Origin: Paenibacillus rubinfantis
GTDB lineage: Bacteria; Bacillota; Bacilli; Paenibacillales; Paenibacillaceae
DNA length: 64,000 nt
Direction of reading: 5' to 3'
Assembly (NCBI RefSeq): GCF_001486505.1
Contig: NZ_LN909066.1
Span: 1-64,000, forward strand
How positions within the stretch are numbered: position 1 is the stretch's first letter; each line of letters opens with the position of its first letter. Positions 7,571 through 15,546 of this stretch are shown in pieces. The notes below the pieces were generated by a model that was not told where the DNA came from, searched no databases, and worked only from the letters and a program-made list of their open reading frames with translations. Both the position numbers and the translations under genes were made by a program.

Positions 7571-9172
7571 TCATCCGCGGCGAAACGCCCGCTCTTCCCG
7601 TTCACGTAGCTCCACCCGCCGAATTTTACCCGTGTTCGTCTTCGGCAGATCCTCGATAAATTCGATTTGACGTGGATATTTGTAGGGTGCCGTCCATGTT
7701 TTGACATGAGCTTGCAGTTCTTTAACCAGCTCGGCGCTGCCTTGAATGCCTTCCTTCAGCACCACAAACGCTTTAACGATATGGCCGCGCAGCTCATCCG
7801 GACTCGCGACGGCCGCACATTCCTTGACGGCATCATGCTTCATCAACGCTTCCTCGACTTCGAACGGACCGATGGTATAACCGGAGCTGATGATGATATC
7901 ATCCCCGCGTCCTTCGTACCAGAAGTAACCCTCCTCGTCTTTATGCGCCCGATCCCCGGTCAAAAAATACGACCCGCGAACATTTTGCTCCTTCCGTTCA
8001 GGGTCCAAATAATACGATTGGAATAAAGCGGGCATGTCGACATGGACCGCAATGTTCCCTACGACTCCGGCCGACAACGGCACACCTCCATCGTCGACAA
8101 TCTCCGCCACTCCCGGTGAAATGGCCTTGCCCATCGAACCCAGCCGCAGCGGGGTATCCTTCAGGTTTCCGATCAGTAGCGTGCTTTCCGTTTGCCCATA
8201 ACCGTCACGGATCGTGAGGTCAAACGCGCTTTGGAACTTGCGAATCACTTCCTGGTTGAGCGGTTCGCCTGCTGAAACGGCGCTGCGTAATCCCGACAAA
8301 TCGTATCGCTCGAGCCCGTCGGTCTTCGACATGATCCGATACTCCGTTGGCGTGCAGCACAGCACCCGAATGCCGTGTTGCCGGATCAGCTCCAAATACC
8401 GCTCGGCTTGAAAGGAACCATGATACACAAAGCCGGTCACGCCATTGCCCAACACCGACAGAAACGGGCTCCAAATCCATTTCTGCCACCCCGGGGCCGC
8501 CGTAGCCCAGACGACATCGTTCTCCCGAATATCCAGCCAGGATCTCGTAATCCGTAAATGGGCATACCCCCAACCGTGACTGTGCATAACGCCTTTGGGG
8601 TTCCCGGTCGTTCCGGACGTGTATGCCAGCACAGCCATATCCTCGCGACGCGTTTGGACGGCTTCGAACGTTTCAGGCTGTCCGTTCATTAGCGTTTCAA
8701 TTGGAACCCAGCCGCCTGGGAGTGCCTCTCCGTACTTGTTCGAACCTACCAATAGGCGGAAATTCAGCGCCGGCAGGTCATCACCGATTTTATCGACCTC
8801 TTCCGTCACGCCATGCCATACAACAACAGCACGCGCTTCGGAATGCCGCAGCCGGTAAGCCAAATCCTTGGCCCGCAGCATTTCCGATGACGGGATGATC
8901 GTTACCCCCAGCTTCAAGCAAGCCAGGTAAATCGCATAGGCCATAATATGCCGAGGCATCATCACCAGCACGCGGTCGCCGGACTGTAAGCCCAATTCAC
9001 TTAAACCACCGGCTAGTTGATTGGCCATAGCGAACAGCTTCCCATAGGTAATTTCCTCGTATTCCCCCTGTTCGCTTCGCCATTTCAGCGCAATTTTATC
9101 GGGATCATGCCGTTCCATCTCCGAGGTCACATTGTAATATTCGGGAGCGATCCATTGCTCATATGGTTTCAA
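7571..9172 (-). CDS. AMP-forming acyl-CoA synthetase (medium/branched-chain type)
   Basis: A 533-residue ANL-family ligase, expected to activate a short or medium-chain carboxylic acid to its CoA ester in the cytoplasm. The P-loop motif YTSGTTGNPKG is near residue 185, GYGQTES near 322, TGDRAHKDEEGYFW near 405, and the catalytic lysine lies in NTGKIRR near 515. It looks closest to the MbcS/YtcI group rather than acetyl-CoA synthetase. Translation probably starts at TTG, with GAAGGAG 10 bp upstream. It has its own promoter and stands apart from the fad operon at 54-64 kb. Confidence 0.85.
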   Translation of the reverse strand: MKPYEQWIAPEYYNVTSEMERHDPDKIALKWRSEQGEYEEITYGKLFAMANQLAGGLSELGLQSGDRVLVMMPRHIMAYAIYLACLKLGVTIIPSSEMLRAKDLAYRLRHSEARAVVVWHGVTEEVDKIGDDLPALNFRLLVGSNKYGEALPGGWVPIETLMNGQPETFEAVQTRREDMAVLAYTSGTTGNPKGVMHSHGWGYAHLRITRSWLDIRENDVVWATAAPGWQKWIWSPFLSVLGNGVTGFVYHGSFQAERYLELIRQHGIRVLCCTPTEYRIMSKTDGLERYDLSGLRSAVSAGEPLNQEVIRKFQSAFDLTIRDGYGQTESTLLIGNLKDTPLRLGSMGKAISPGVAEIVDDGGVPLSAGVVGNIAVHVDMPALFQSYYLDPERKEQNVRGSYFLTGDRAHKDEEGYFWYEGRGDDIIISSGYTIGPFEVEEALMKHDAVKECAAVASPDELRGHIVKAFVVLKEGIQGSAELVKELQAHVKTWTAPYKYPRQIEFIEDLPKTNTGKIRRVELREREERAFRRG

Positions 9173-9207
9173 ATTGTCCTATCTCCTTCGAAACTCGTTT
9201 TGGACTC

Positions 9208-9236
9208 ATTATACCACGTAATAGTACCTGGTTCTA
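9208..9236 (-). promoter_or_regulatory. Promoter and possible operator of the acyl-CoA synthetase gene
   Basis: Minus strand -10 TATAAT (9208-9213), 17-bp spacer, -35 TAGAAC (9231-9236). An imperfect 7-1-7 palindrome (TAGAACC-A-GGTACTA, 9222-9236) covers the -35 and could bind a repressor. The promoter is well supported; the operator is only a guess from symmetry. Confidence 0.55.
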
Positions 9237-9290
9237 AAACCTACCCAATTCAAGTGTGCCAATAAAATGACAATCCCGATAGGAACAGAA

Positions 9291-9312
9291 AAACCTGCGA
9301 TACCGCAGGTTT
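9291..9312 (-). terminator. Intrinsic terminator (minus-strand reading)
   Basis: A perfect 9-bp stem (AAACCTGCG/CGCAGGTTT) with a 4-nt loop, followed on the minus strand by TTTTT. No recognised gene on the minus strand reads into it. The only open frame that ends just before it is the small ORF at 9314-9433. Confidence 0.75.
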
Positions 9313-9313
9313 A

Positions 9314-9433
9314 TTAAAATGAGTGACTATCGGATCCAGCTGCGTTTCCGCCGTATGCAATCCATAAACGCCCCCCTGGTTCAAATCCGTGACCCGCAAA
9401 CCCCATACCCGGCACATAAACATCAGATGGCAT
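9314..9433 (-). CDS. Possible small glycine-rich protein (39 aa)
   Basis: A short open frame on the minus strand beginning MPSDVYVPGMGFAGHGFE, rich in Gly with aromatic residues and no Cys or Lys, ending in tandem stops TAATAA directly against the terminator hairpin. The ATG has no ribosome-binding site at normal spacing; GGGGAG lies 18 bp upstream, which would suit a CTG three codons earlier. It may be a small spore or envelope protein, or a chance frame in a short RNA. It overlaps the upstream side of the aminopeptidase promoter on the other strand. I do not recognise a family. Confidence 0.35.
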   Translation of the reverse strand: MPSDVYVPGMGFAGHGFEPGGRLWIAYGGNAAGSDSHSF

Positions 9434-9445
9434 GCGCAGCAGATT

Positions 9446-9475
9446 TTTTCACTCCCCGCCCGTTCGTGCTACAAT
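9446..9475 (+). promoter_or_regulatory. Promoter of the M29 aminopeptidase gene
   Basis: Plus strand -35 TTTTCA (9446-9451), 18-bp spacer, -10 TACAAT (9470-9475), about 50 bp before the start codon. Confidence 0.5.
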
Positions 9476-9525
9476 AAGGGGTGTTTGTACATAGGAAAAC
9501 TTTAAACGCGGGAGGAATCATACAC

Positions 9526-10755
9526 ATGGAAGCTTTTGAGGTGCTTCTTGAAAAATACGCCGAATTGGTCATTCGAGTTGGCGTCAACATCCAGCCCGGC
9601 CAGAACCTGATGCTCACAGCGCCGCTGGAGACCGTAGAGTTTACGCGCCTGCTGGTGGCCAAGGCTTACGATGCCGGAGCCAAATACGTCCACGTCGATT
9701 GGGAGGACGAGTTTACGACTCGGATTCGCTACGAGCACGCGTCGGACGAATCTTTGTCCTATTATCCGCAGTGGCTCGCGGATATGGCCGAACAGTTTGG
9801 GGAGGAGGGCGGCGCGATCCTGCGGATCAAAGTGCCGGATCCGGAGCTGTTTCAAGGTATCCCATCCGCTAAAGTGTCTACTGCAGTTAAAGCAGCAGCC
9901 AAAGCGCGCGAGAAGCATTCCGCCCAAACGCGTAACAACCGGATCACCTGGTCGCTGATTAAAGCGCCGACCCAGGCTTGGGCGAATAAAGTCTTTGCCG
10001 ATCTGCCCGAAGAGCAACGAATCCCGGCTATGTGGGAGGCGGTATTCCATATGAACCGCGTCGACCGCGAGGACCCTATCGCCGCTTGGCACGAGCATAT
10101 CAAGCAATTGAAAGATAAACAGGAGTATATGAATGCCAAACGCTACAAAAAGCTGCATTACCGCGCACCGGGCACCGATCTTCAGGTAGAGCTGCCCGAA
10201 GGGCATTTGTGGTTGGGCGGCGGCGATTATAATGCGGCAGGGAATTATTTTGTCGCCAATATGCCAACTGAGGAAATTTACTCGATGCCGCATCGTACCG
10301 GCGTGAACGGCACCATCGCCAGCACGATGCCGCTGAATCTGAACGGACAGCTCGTTGAAGGCCTAACGCTGACGTTCAAAGACGGCAAAGTGGTAAGTTA
10401 TGACGCAAAATCCGGCCGGGAGCATATGGAGAACCTCCTTAGCACGGACGAAGGCGCGATGCATCTTGGCGAAATCGCTCTGGTGCCGCATGATTCGCCG
10501 ATTTCCCGGTTAAACCGGATTTTCTACAACACCGGCATCGACGAGAACGCCTCCTGCCACTTTGCCTTAGGCAGCGCGTATCCGGTGAATATCGAAGGCG
10601 GCGCCAAGCTGAGCAAAGAAGAACTGCTCTCCAAAGGCGCCAACGTCAGCCTGACGCATGTCGACTTTATGATCGGCTCCGCGGAGCTTGAGATCGACGG
10701 CGAACTGGCGGACGGCACGATCGAGCCGGTCTTCCGCCAAGGGAACTGGGCCTAA
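9526..10755 (+). CDS. M29-family aminopeptidase
   Basis: A 409-residue cytoplasmic metallo-aminopeptidase of the AmpS/PepS (thermophilic aminopeptidase) family, removing N-terminal residues from peptides using two metal ions. Family marks include NMPTEEIYSMPHRTGVNG (metal-ligand Glu region), the LGEIALVP segment, ASCHFALG and THVDFMIGS near the C-terminus, which supply the Glu/His/Asp ligands. The chosen ATG follows GGAGGA by 8 bp; the frame is open 15 codons upstream but without a site. It is monocistronic and ends at a bidirectional terminator. Confidence 0.92.
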   Translation: MEAFEVLLEKYAELVIRVGVNIQPGQNLMLTAPLETVEFTRLLVAKAYDAGAKYVHVDWEDEFTTRIRYEHASDESLSYYPQWLADMAEQFGEEGGAILRIKVPDPELFQGIPSAKVSTAVKAAAKAREKHSAQTRNNRITWSLIKAPTQAWANKVFADLPEEQRIPAMWEAVFHMNRVDREDPIAAWHEHIKQLKDKQEYMNAKRYKKLHYRAPGTDLQVELPEGHLWLGGGDYNAAGNYFVANMPTEEIYSMPHRTGVNGTIASTMPLNLNGQLVEGLTLTFKDGKVVSYDAKSGREHMENLLSTDEGAMHLGEIALVPHDSPISRLNRIFYNTGIDENASCHFALGSAYPVNIEGGAKLSKEELLSKGANVSLTHVDFMIGSAELEIDGELADGTIEPVFRQGNWA

Positions 10756-10778
10756 CCCACTGCCTCGAACTAAACGAG

Positions 10779-10819
10779 AAAAGCTCCCCTCTTCCGCCAA
10801 GCGGAAAAGGAGAGCTTTT
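10779..10819. terminator. Bidirectional terminator between aminopeptidase and merR genes
   Basis: A long stem (AAAAGCTC...TTCCGC against GCGGAAAA...GAGCTTTT) with T runs on both sides, placed between two convergent genes. Confidence 0.85.
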
Positions 10820-10821
10820 TC

Positions 10822-11583
10822 TTAATTCATCCCGGTGTAAATGCGAATCGCATCCCTTAGGAATTCCGCCGTCCCCGGCTGATCCTTGTCGTAATAAGCT
10901 TTGAACCGCTCATCATCGACGTACATTTGCGCCAGCCCGGCATGGGCTTCCTTGCTGTATTCGCTCCAGTGGAACGTCAGCCATTGCTTATGCAAATCTG
11001 CAGCCTTCTGGGCAAGTTCGCCAGCGGGATCTCCCGTCTTAAAAGCCTCGGCTAACGTGGCATTCAACTCGTTCGACAGCTGCGTCACCTTTTCGTATTC
11101 CTCTTCGGTCATGTTCATCAGCTTGCGATTGGATTGCTCTACCTTGTCTTCTCCATATTTTTCGCGGATTTCCCGGCCGTATTTCTGCTCGTTCTCCTCA
11201 ATCATCTGTCGTTTAAAGCCCTCGAATTTTTCTCGATCGCTCATTTGGATTCTCCCTTCCTGCGACGCCATCGTTTTCTCCACATTGGCGATTAAAGCGT
11301 CCAATTGCTTTCGTTTGTCCAGGAGCTGATTTCGGTGTTCTCTCAGCGCACGGGCACCATCGAAGTCGGGGTCGGTCACGATCGACCGGATGTCCTCCAG
11401 ACTCAGGCCTAGCTCCCGGTAGAACAAAATCTGCTGCAGCAGATCCACTTCTCGCTGACTGTATATACGATATCCTGACGAACTTGTTCTTGCCGGCTTC
11501 AGAAGTCCAATCTCATCGTAATAACGCAGCGTTCGGGTGCTGACCCCCGCGAGGTTGCCCAGTTTCTGAATGGTGTATTCCAC
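10822..11583 (-). CDS. MerR-family regulator with TipAS effector domain
   Basis: A 253-residue TipAL/Mta-type transcription activator. The N-terminal winged helix-turn-helix (YTIQKLGNLAGVSTRTLRYY, residues 3-22) is followed by a long dimerisation helix and, from about residue 115, a TipAS-like antibiotic-binding domain (EKYGEDKVEQSNRKLMNMTEE ending in DERFKAYYDKDQPG). Start is taken at GTG, 4-5 bp after GGAGGTGAG; the upstream TTG overlaps that site. The promoter has the 19-bp spacer typical of MerR control, so it likely activates its own gene. No drug transporter lies next to it. Confidence 0.9.
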   Translation of the reverse strand: MEYTIQKLGNLAGVSTRTLRYYDEIGLLKPARTSSSGYRIYSQREVDLLQQILFYRELGLSLEDIRSIVTDPDFDGARALREHRNQLLDKRKQLDALIANVEKTMASQEGRIQMSDREKFEGFKRQMIEENEQKYGREIREKYGEDKVEQSNRKLMNMTEEEYEKVTQLSNELNATLAEAFKTGDPAGELAQKAADLHKQWLTFHWSEYSKEAHAGLAQMYVDDERFKAYYDKDQPGTAEFLRDAIRIYTGMN

Positions 11584-11606
11584 ATGCTCACCTCCTGACA
11601 AAACTC

Positions 11607-11637
11607 ATGATAAACGTTGACGTAACGTGAAGGTCAA
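11607..11637 (-). promoter_or_regulatory. MerR-type promoter with 19-bp spacer and operator
   Basis: Minus strand -35 TTGACC (11632-11637), 19-bp spacer, -10 TATCAT (11607-11612). An inverted repeat TTGAC...GTCAA (11617-11637) fills the spacer. Over-long spacers bridged by a dyad are the hallmark of promoters activated by MerR proteins through DNA twisting. This points to autoregulation of the adjacent merR gene. Confidence 0.75.
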
Positions 11638-11656
11638 ATCTTTTTTTCAAAAAATT

Positions 11657-12730
11657 TTACGCCCAACTCAGACGTGCCGCAACCACCGTCTCCCCGGTAA
11701 GGATCGCTCGTTCGATCATCATCCCGAGATAATGATCCTGCGCCGCTTCCCATAACTCGTAAAAGGCCGGTCCGCCTTGAGCATACACGCCCATCTTCTC
11801 CAAACAGGATGCAATCGCCAGCTCGTCATCATATAATCTGGCCGGTGCAAACGGATTGGTATACAACCATTGTTCCCCGCACAAAATACCCTGCAAAAAA
11901 TACCCTTCCTGGTTTTCTTGCTCGCCTTTATTCACCCTTTTGAGTTCCAACTGCAACGGAACCGTATCCGCCTGCTGAATCAAGACCCGCGAATCGAAGA
12001 TTTCCCCACGTTCGCCGCGGACACAGCAATGATTGGAGCGGATCCAGGAGCGATGCTGATCGCGGGTAAAATCGTAAATCCCCAGCCGATCGCCAAAATC
12101 GAGCCAAGCCAGCTCCCTTACGGAGGGGACGAGCCGATCTTCCATGGGCGGACCGCTGCGCGTTGGCCCCTGCACCCAGCTCGACTCAAAACGCATCGCG
12201 CGAATCCGCACCTCCTCGAACGCAACTCCCAACAGCCGGCGAATCAGGCTGACTCCGTGGTACAAATGGGAGATGGACACGGTTGCCTCGGTAATCCGTC
12301 CCAGCCGTCCCGATTCGATCAACCGGAGCCGAGCTTGCTGGATCGGGTGTAAATGATATTGCTCGGCGACCTGGATCCTCGCACCGCTTCCGCCTAGCCG
12401 TGAGTGAAGCAATTCCAACCCGTCCAGGTCGGACGCCGGCGGCGTTTCCGAGAGGACGGGGATCCCCGTCTCCGCCAGCTGAAGCAGATAAGGCAACATC
12501 TCCGAGCCGCTGACCGATAACACGATAAAATCCTGCTGCTCCTGCTGCAGCAGAGCTTCAACCGAGCGGTAGGTCCGAACGCCCCATTGCCGCTCTATTG
12601 CCTGTGCCTTATTTTCGTCGCGAATGACCAAACCTCCGATTTGAAACCGATCCGGCAGCGCTTGAGCGATCCGTAAATAATATTGGGCCCGAAAGCCCGC
12701 CCCACCAACGAGGCTGAAAGTAACCGGCAA
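11657..12730 (-). CDS. Gfo/Idh/MocA-family oxidoreductase (second copy)
   Basis: A 357-residue protein with an N-terminal dinucleotide-binding region (FSLVGGAGFRAQYYLRIAQ) and a C-terminal GFO/IDH domain. The usual EKP motif that carries a catalytic lysine is replaced by LSETPPASDLDG, so lysine-based sugar oxidation is doubtful for this copy. Likely TTG start, 9 bp after GGAGGAG. It is the last gene of the glucuronoxylan locus, 20 bp after a normal Gfo/Idh gene. It may act with that partner on a sugar or uronic acid; the substrate is unknown. Confidence 0.8.
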   Translation of the reverse strand: MPVTFSLVGGAGFRAQYYLRIAQALPDRFQIGGLVIRDENKAQAIERQWGVRTYRSVEALLQQEQQDFIVLSVSGSEMLPYLLQLAETGIPVLSETPPASDLDGLELLHSRLGGSGARIQVAEQYHLHPIQQARLRLIESGRLGRITEATVSISHLYHGVSLIRRLLGVAFEEVRIRAMRFESSWVQGPTRSGPPMEDRLVPSVRELAWLDFGDRLGIYDFTRDQHRSWIRSNHCCVRGERGEIFDSRVLIQQADTVPLQLELKRVNKGEQENQEGYFLQGILCGEQWLYTNPFAPARLYDDELAIASCLEKMGVYAQGGPAFYELWEAAQDHYLGMMIERAILTGETVVAARLSWA

Positions 12731-12750
12731 CCCTGCTCCCTCCTCCTTAC

Positions 12751-13854
12751 TTACGCCTTTGAGTGAAACCGAGGCGCCTCCCTGAGAATACGCTCCTGTG
12801 CATAAAAGATCGAATCCTTCGATAGCGGCAGCGCAACCGGCTTCCCTGTTGCGGAGGATTCGTAAATCGCCATAATCAGCTCGATCGTTTTTCGTCCTTC
12901 GATACCATCGATCATAACTTGCCTGGAACCCGATTCAATCGCGCGCAAAACGTCATCCATTTGTCCGGCATGTCCGGTATACTGCAGCGGTGCAAGCTCC
13001 CCCGCAACTTGCTGAATTTCCGCCTCCAGGTCCGGATTCCGCTGCGGAAACCCGCCGTCCCCTTCGGTCGAAGCGAACAGTTGCCACGGCATCCCTACCT
13101 TGGCCCGCTCCCCCTGAAAAACAAGCCGCTGCTCCTCGCCATGATGGACAACGGAGCTGGTCACCTGAGCCAGAGTGCCGTCCGGGTACTTCAAGATCGC
13201 AATCGATAAGTCCTCAACCTGCGAATTCTCATGCGATGTATTGACGGTGACCGCCTGGACTTCCGAAGGCATTCCTCGAATCCAGAGCAGCAGATCCAGA
13301 TGGTGCACCGCATGATTCATTACACAGCCCCCGCCCTCAGATTCCCAAGTTCCCCGCCATTCGACGTCGTAGTAACTTCGGCCGCGCCACCAATAGGAAT
13401 TGGCCTCGGCATGGACAATCCGACCCGCCAAACCGGCATCCAGCACCTGTTTAACCCGGCGGATCGGATCGTAGAAACGGTTTTGTCCAACAACGGACAG
13501 GAGGGCATCTCCTTTCGCTGCCGCCTCGAGCATTTGGTCGCATTCGGACAGCGACGGGGCCATCGGCTTTTCGACTAAGACATGTTTGCCCGCCAACAGA
13601 AACGCCGAAGCGAGGTTAGCATGAGTTGAGGGCGGGGTGCAGAGGGAGACCAAATCCACCGAATCCAGCTTCAGCACGTCCTCGTAATCCGAATAGATCG
13701 CACAATCCAATCCAAAGCGTTCCTTCAGCTTCTCCGCCTTCTCTCCGCTCCGGTCGACCAACGCCGTGATCCGGCAGCGGTCCTTAAAGCGGGCAAATGC
13801 CTCCAGATGCGTTCCGGCAATCGAGCCGGTGCCCACGAGGGCAACGTTGATCAT
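12751..13854 (-). CDS. Gfo/Idh/MocA-family NAD(P)-dependent oxidoreductase
   Basis: A 367-residue sugar dehydrogenase-like protein. The Rossmann motif VALVGTGSIAGTHLEAF is at residues 4-20 and the conserved lysine lies in HVLVEKPMAPS near residue 97; GGGCVMNHAVHHLDLLLWI contains the HxxD-type active-site region. Start ATG follows AGGGGAG. It lies 21 bp after the response regulator gene in the sugar-uptake operon, suggesting oxidation or inversion of a sugar released from glucuronoxylan. The exact substrate cannot be read from sequence. Confidence 0.87.
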   Translation of the reverse strand: MINVALVGTGSIAGTHLEAFARFKDRCRITALVDRSGEKAEKLKERFGLDCAIYSDYEDVLKLDSVDLVSLCTPPSTHANLASAFLLAGKHVLVEKPMAPSLSECDQMLEAAAKGDALLSVVGQNRFYDPIRRVKQVLDAGLAGRIVHAEANSYWWRGRSYYDVEWRGTWESEGGGCVMNHAVHHLDLLLWIRGMPSEVQAVTVNTSHENSQVEDLSIAILKYPDGTLAQVTSSVVHHGEEQRLVFQGERAKVGMPWQLFASTEGDGGFPQRNPDLEAEIQQVAGELAPLQYTGHAGQMDDVLRAIESGSRQVMIDGIEGRKTIELIMAIYESSATGKPVALPLSKDSIFYAQERILREAPRFHSKA

Positions 13855-13875
13855 GATTTCTCTCTCCCCTGTTTT

Positions 13876-15495
13876 CTATTTAATTAAATCGGTTGGGTTC
13901 ATGCCGGTAATTTTTTTGAATAAAGTGCTGAAATAAGGCACGTTTTTGTACCCAACCCGCTCGGCCACCTCATACACGAGCATCGTGCGTTGCAGCAAGA
14001 GCTCGCGTGCTTTTTCGATGCGAACCCGGGTCAGATAGTTGTTAAATGTTTCTCCGGTGATATTTTTGAAAATAATTGATAAGTGGTTGCGAGAAATGTA
14101 AAGCTTCTCCGACAGCTCCGCCAACGTAATGTCCTCGGCATAATGCTCATGGATATAACCGGTCATGTAGTCCACCACCTGCCGGTGTTTGCTGTTTCCC
14201 CGCCATTGGCGGCTGCTGCAGATCAGCGTGATTTTGTCCGACAGCCATTCCGTCAGTTGCTCCGGCCCGGTCAAACTCACCAGCTCTTTGGTGATCTGTT
14301 CGCCGGGCACGAGATCATTTAGCAACACGCCGGCTTCATAGAGGCAATACGTAAAGACGCCCCACAGCTCGCTGGCGAGGATTTGCACGGATTCGGGCGT
14401 CATCGCTTTCTGAAGCTCCATTCGGCTCATATAATCAGCGACCAGCTTCTTCGCTTCCGTCTCCTGAGATGCTTTGATCGCCGACGCCAGCTCCACGTAG
14501 AACTTCACCGAAAACAAATTGTCCGCGTACGCGTGCTCGTCTTCGTCTTCTTGATAAGCATACAGCGCGTAGACCGGATCCCGCCGTCCCGATCGTAACT
14601 CGATCGCCCGGAACGCTTCCTCCGTCGACTCCGGGATATGCTGCCACTGCGGCTTCATACCTCCGATCCCCACGCGAACAACCAGCTTGAGATAACATTT
14701 GATCGCATCGATCAGCTTCACGCCCAGCTCATGTAGCTTCTTATCCAGCAGCTCGACCGGCTCCTCCGGCCGCGGGTGGACGATCAACACCGCCCTCGTG
14801 CTATGCAGCTCGGTATACTCCAGGGATCCGAACATTTTGCGGGCCACCTCGCAAGCGATATTGCGGATTGCAAACCGGAACAAATTCCAGTCTGAAAGAG
14901 AAAAAGCACTAACGCGTGCATCCCGGATCAGATCGATGCCGATGGTCACATGGCGGGTATCCGTCCAATACCGATAAGGCTCCGGCAGCCGCCCCGCCTC
15001 ACGGTAAGAGCTGTCCAGCGTGCCAACGACGGCTGAGCGGACCCATTCTTTTTCGATGAAAGGTTCATACAAGCTTAGCTTCTGTTCCATCTCGCCTTGC
15101 TTCAGCCGGTTCTCCTCCTCCTGAGCCAGTTCCCCGATCACCTTGGTTAAGATCGTCTTTAGCGTAGGCACACTGATCGGCTTGGAGACGTAGTCGCTGA
15201 CATTAAAACGCAACGCTTGCCGTGCATGCTCGAAATCCGAGTAGCCGCTGAAAATGATCACTTTGCCGTCGTACCCTTCCTTGCGCAGCTGTTCAATCAT
15301 ATCGATGCCGTTCATCGCCGGCATGTAAATGTCTGTAATCACGATATCCGGTTCGGTTCGACGAACCACGTCCAGCCCGTCTGCGCCGTTCAACGCCTCT
15401 CCAACCCATTCCGCCCCCAGCTGCTCCCACGGAATGGCGCGTTTCATCCCTTGCAGCACTTGGCGTTCATCATCGACGATGGCGATTTTCCACAC
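13876..15495 (-). CDS. AraC-type response regulator (YesN-like)
   Basis: A 539-residue regulator. The receiver domain has the acidic pair DDE at residues 8-10 and the phosphorylation site D55 (VITDIYMP). A long middle region is followed by a C-terminal AraC/XylS double helix-turn-helix (ITLAELSEKLYISRNHLSII and then RIEKARELLL). I start at GTG (MWKIAIVDDE), 8 bp after GGAGGT; the TTG two codons earlier sits too close to that site. It forms a pair with the kinase encoded 52 bp upstream and probably activates the binding-protein promoter at 23.7 kb. Confidence 0.92.
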   Translation of the reverse strand: MWKIAIVDDERQVLQGMKRAIPWEQLGAEWVGEALNGADGLDVVRRTEPDIVITDIYMPAMNGIDMIEQLRKEGYDGKVIIFSGYSDFEHARQALRFNVSDYVSKPISVPTLKTILTKVIGELAQEEENRLKQGEMEQKLSLYEPFIEKEWVRSAVVGTLDSSYREAGRLPEPYRYWTDTRHVTIGIDLIRDARVSAFSLSDWNLFRFAIRNIACEVARKMFGSLEYTELHSTRAVLIVHPRPEEPVELLDKKLHELGVKLIDAIKCYLKLVVRVGIGGMKPQWQHIPESTEEAFRAIELRSGRRDPVYALYAYQEDEDEHAYADNLFSVKFYVELASAIKASQETEAKKLVADYMSRMELQKAMTPESVQILASELWGVFTYCLYEAGVLLNDLVPGEQITKELVSLTGPEQLTEWLSDKITLICSSRQWRGNSKHRQVVDYMTGYIHEHYAEDITLAELSEKLYISRNHLSIIFKNITGETFNNYLTRVRIEKARELLLQRTMLVYEVAERVGYKNVPYFSTLFKKITGMNPTDLIK

Positions 15496-15546
15496 CCTCA
15501 ACTACCTCCTTGGCTGTTCTCTAGATGATCTTCAAGGGAACTCCGC

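Noticed and set aside
9377..9400. A tRNA-like T-arm sequence (GGTTCAAATCC) on the plus strand
   Set aside because: The flanking bases do not form a 5-bp T stem and no acceptor stem or anticodon arm can be built.
9502..10293. A 263-codon frame antisense to the M29 aminopeptidase
   Set aside because: Shadow of the strongly supported gene on the other strand; similar antisense frames occur along the whole window.
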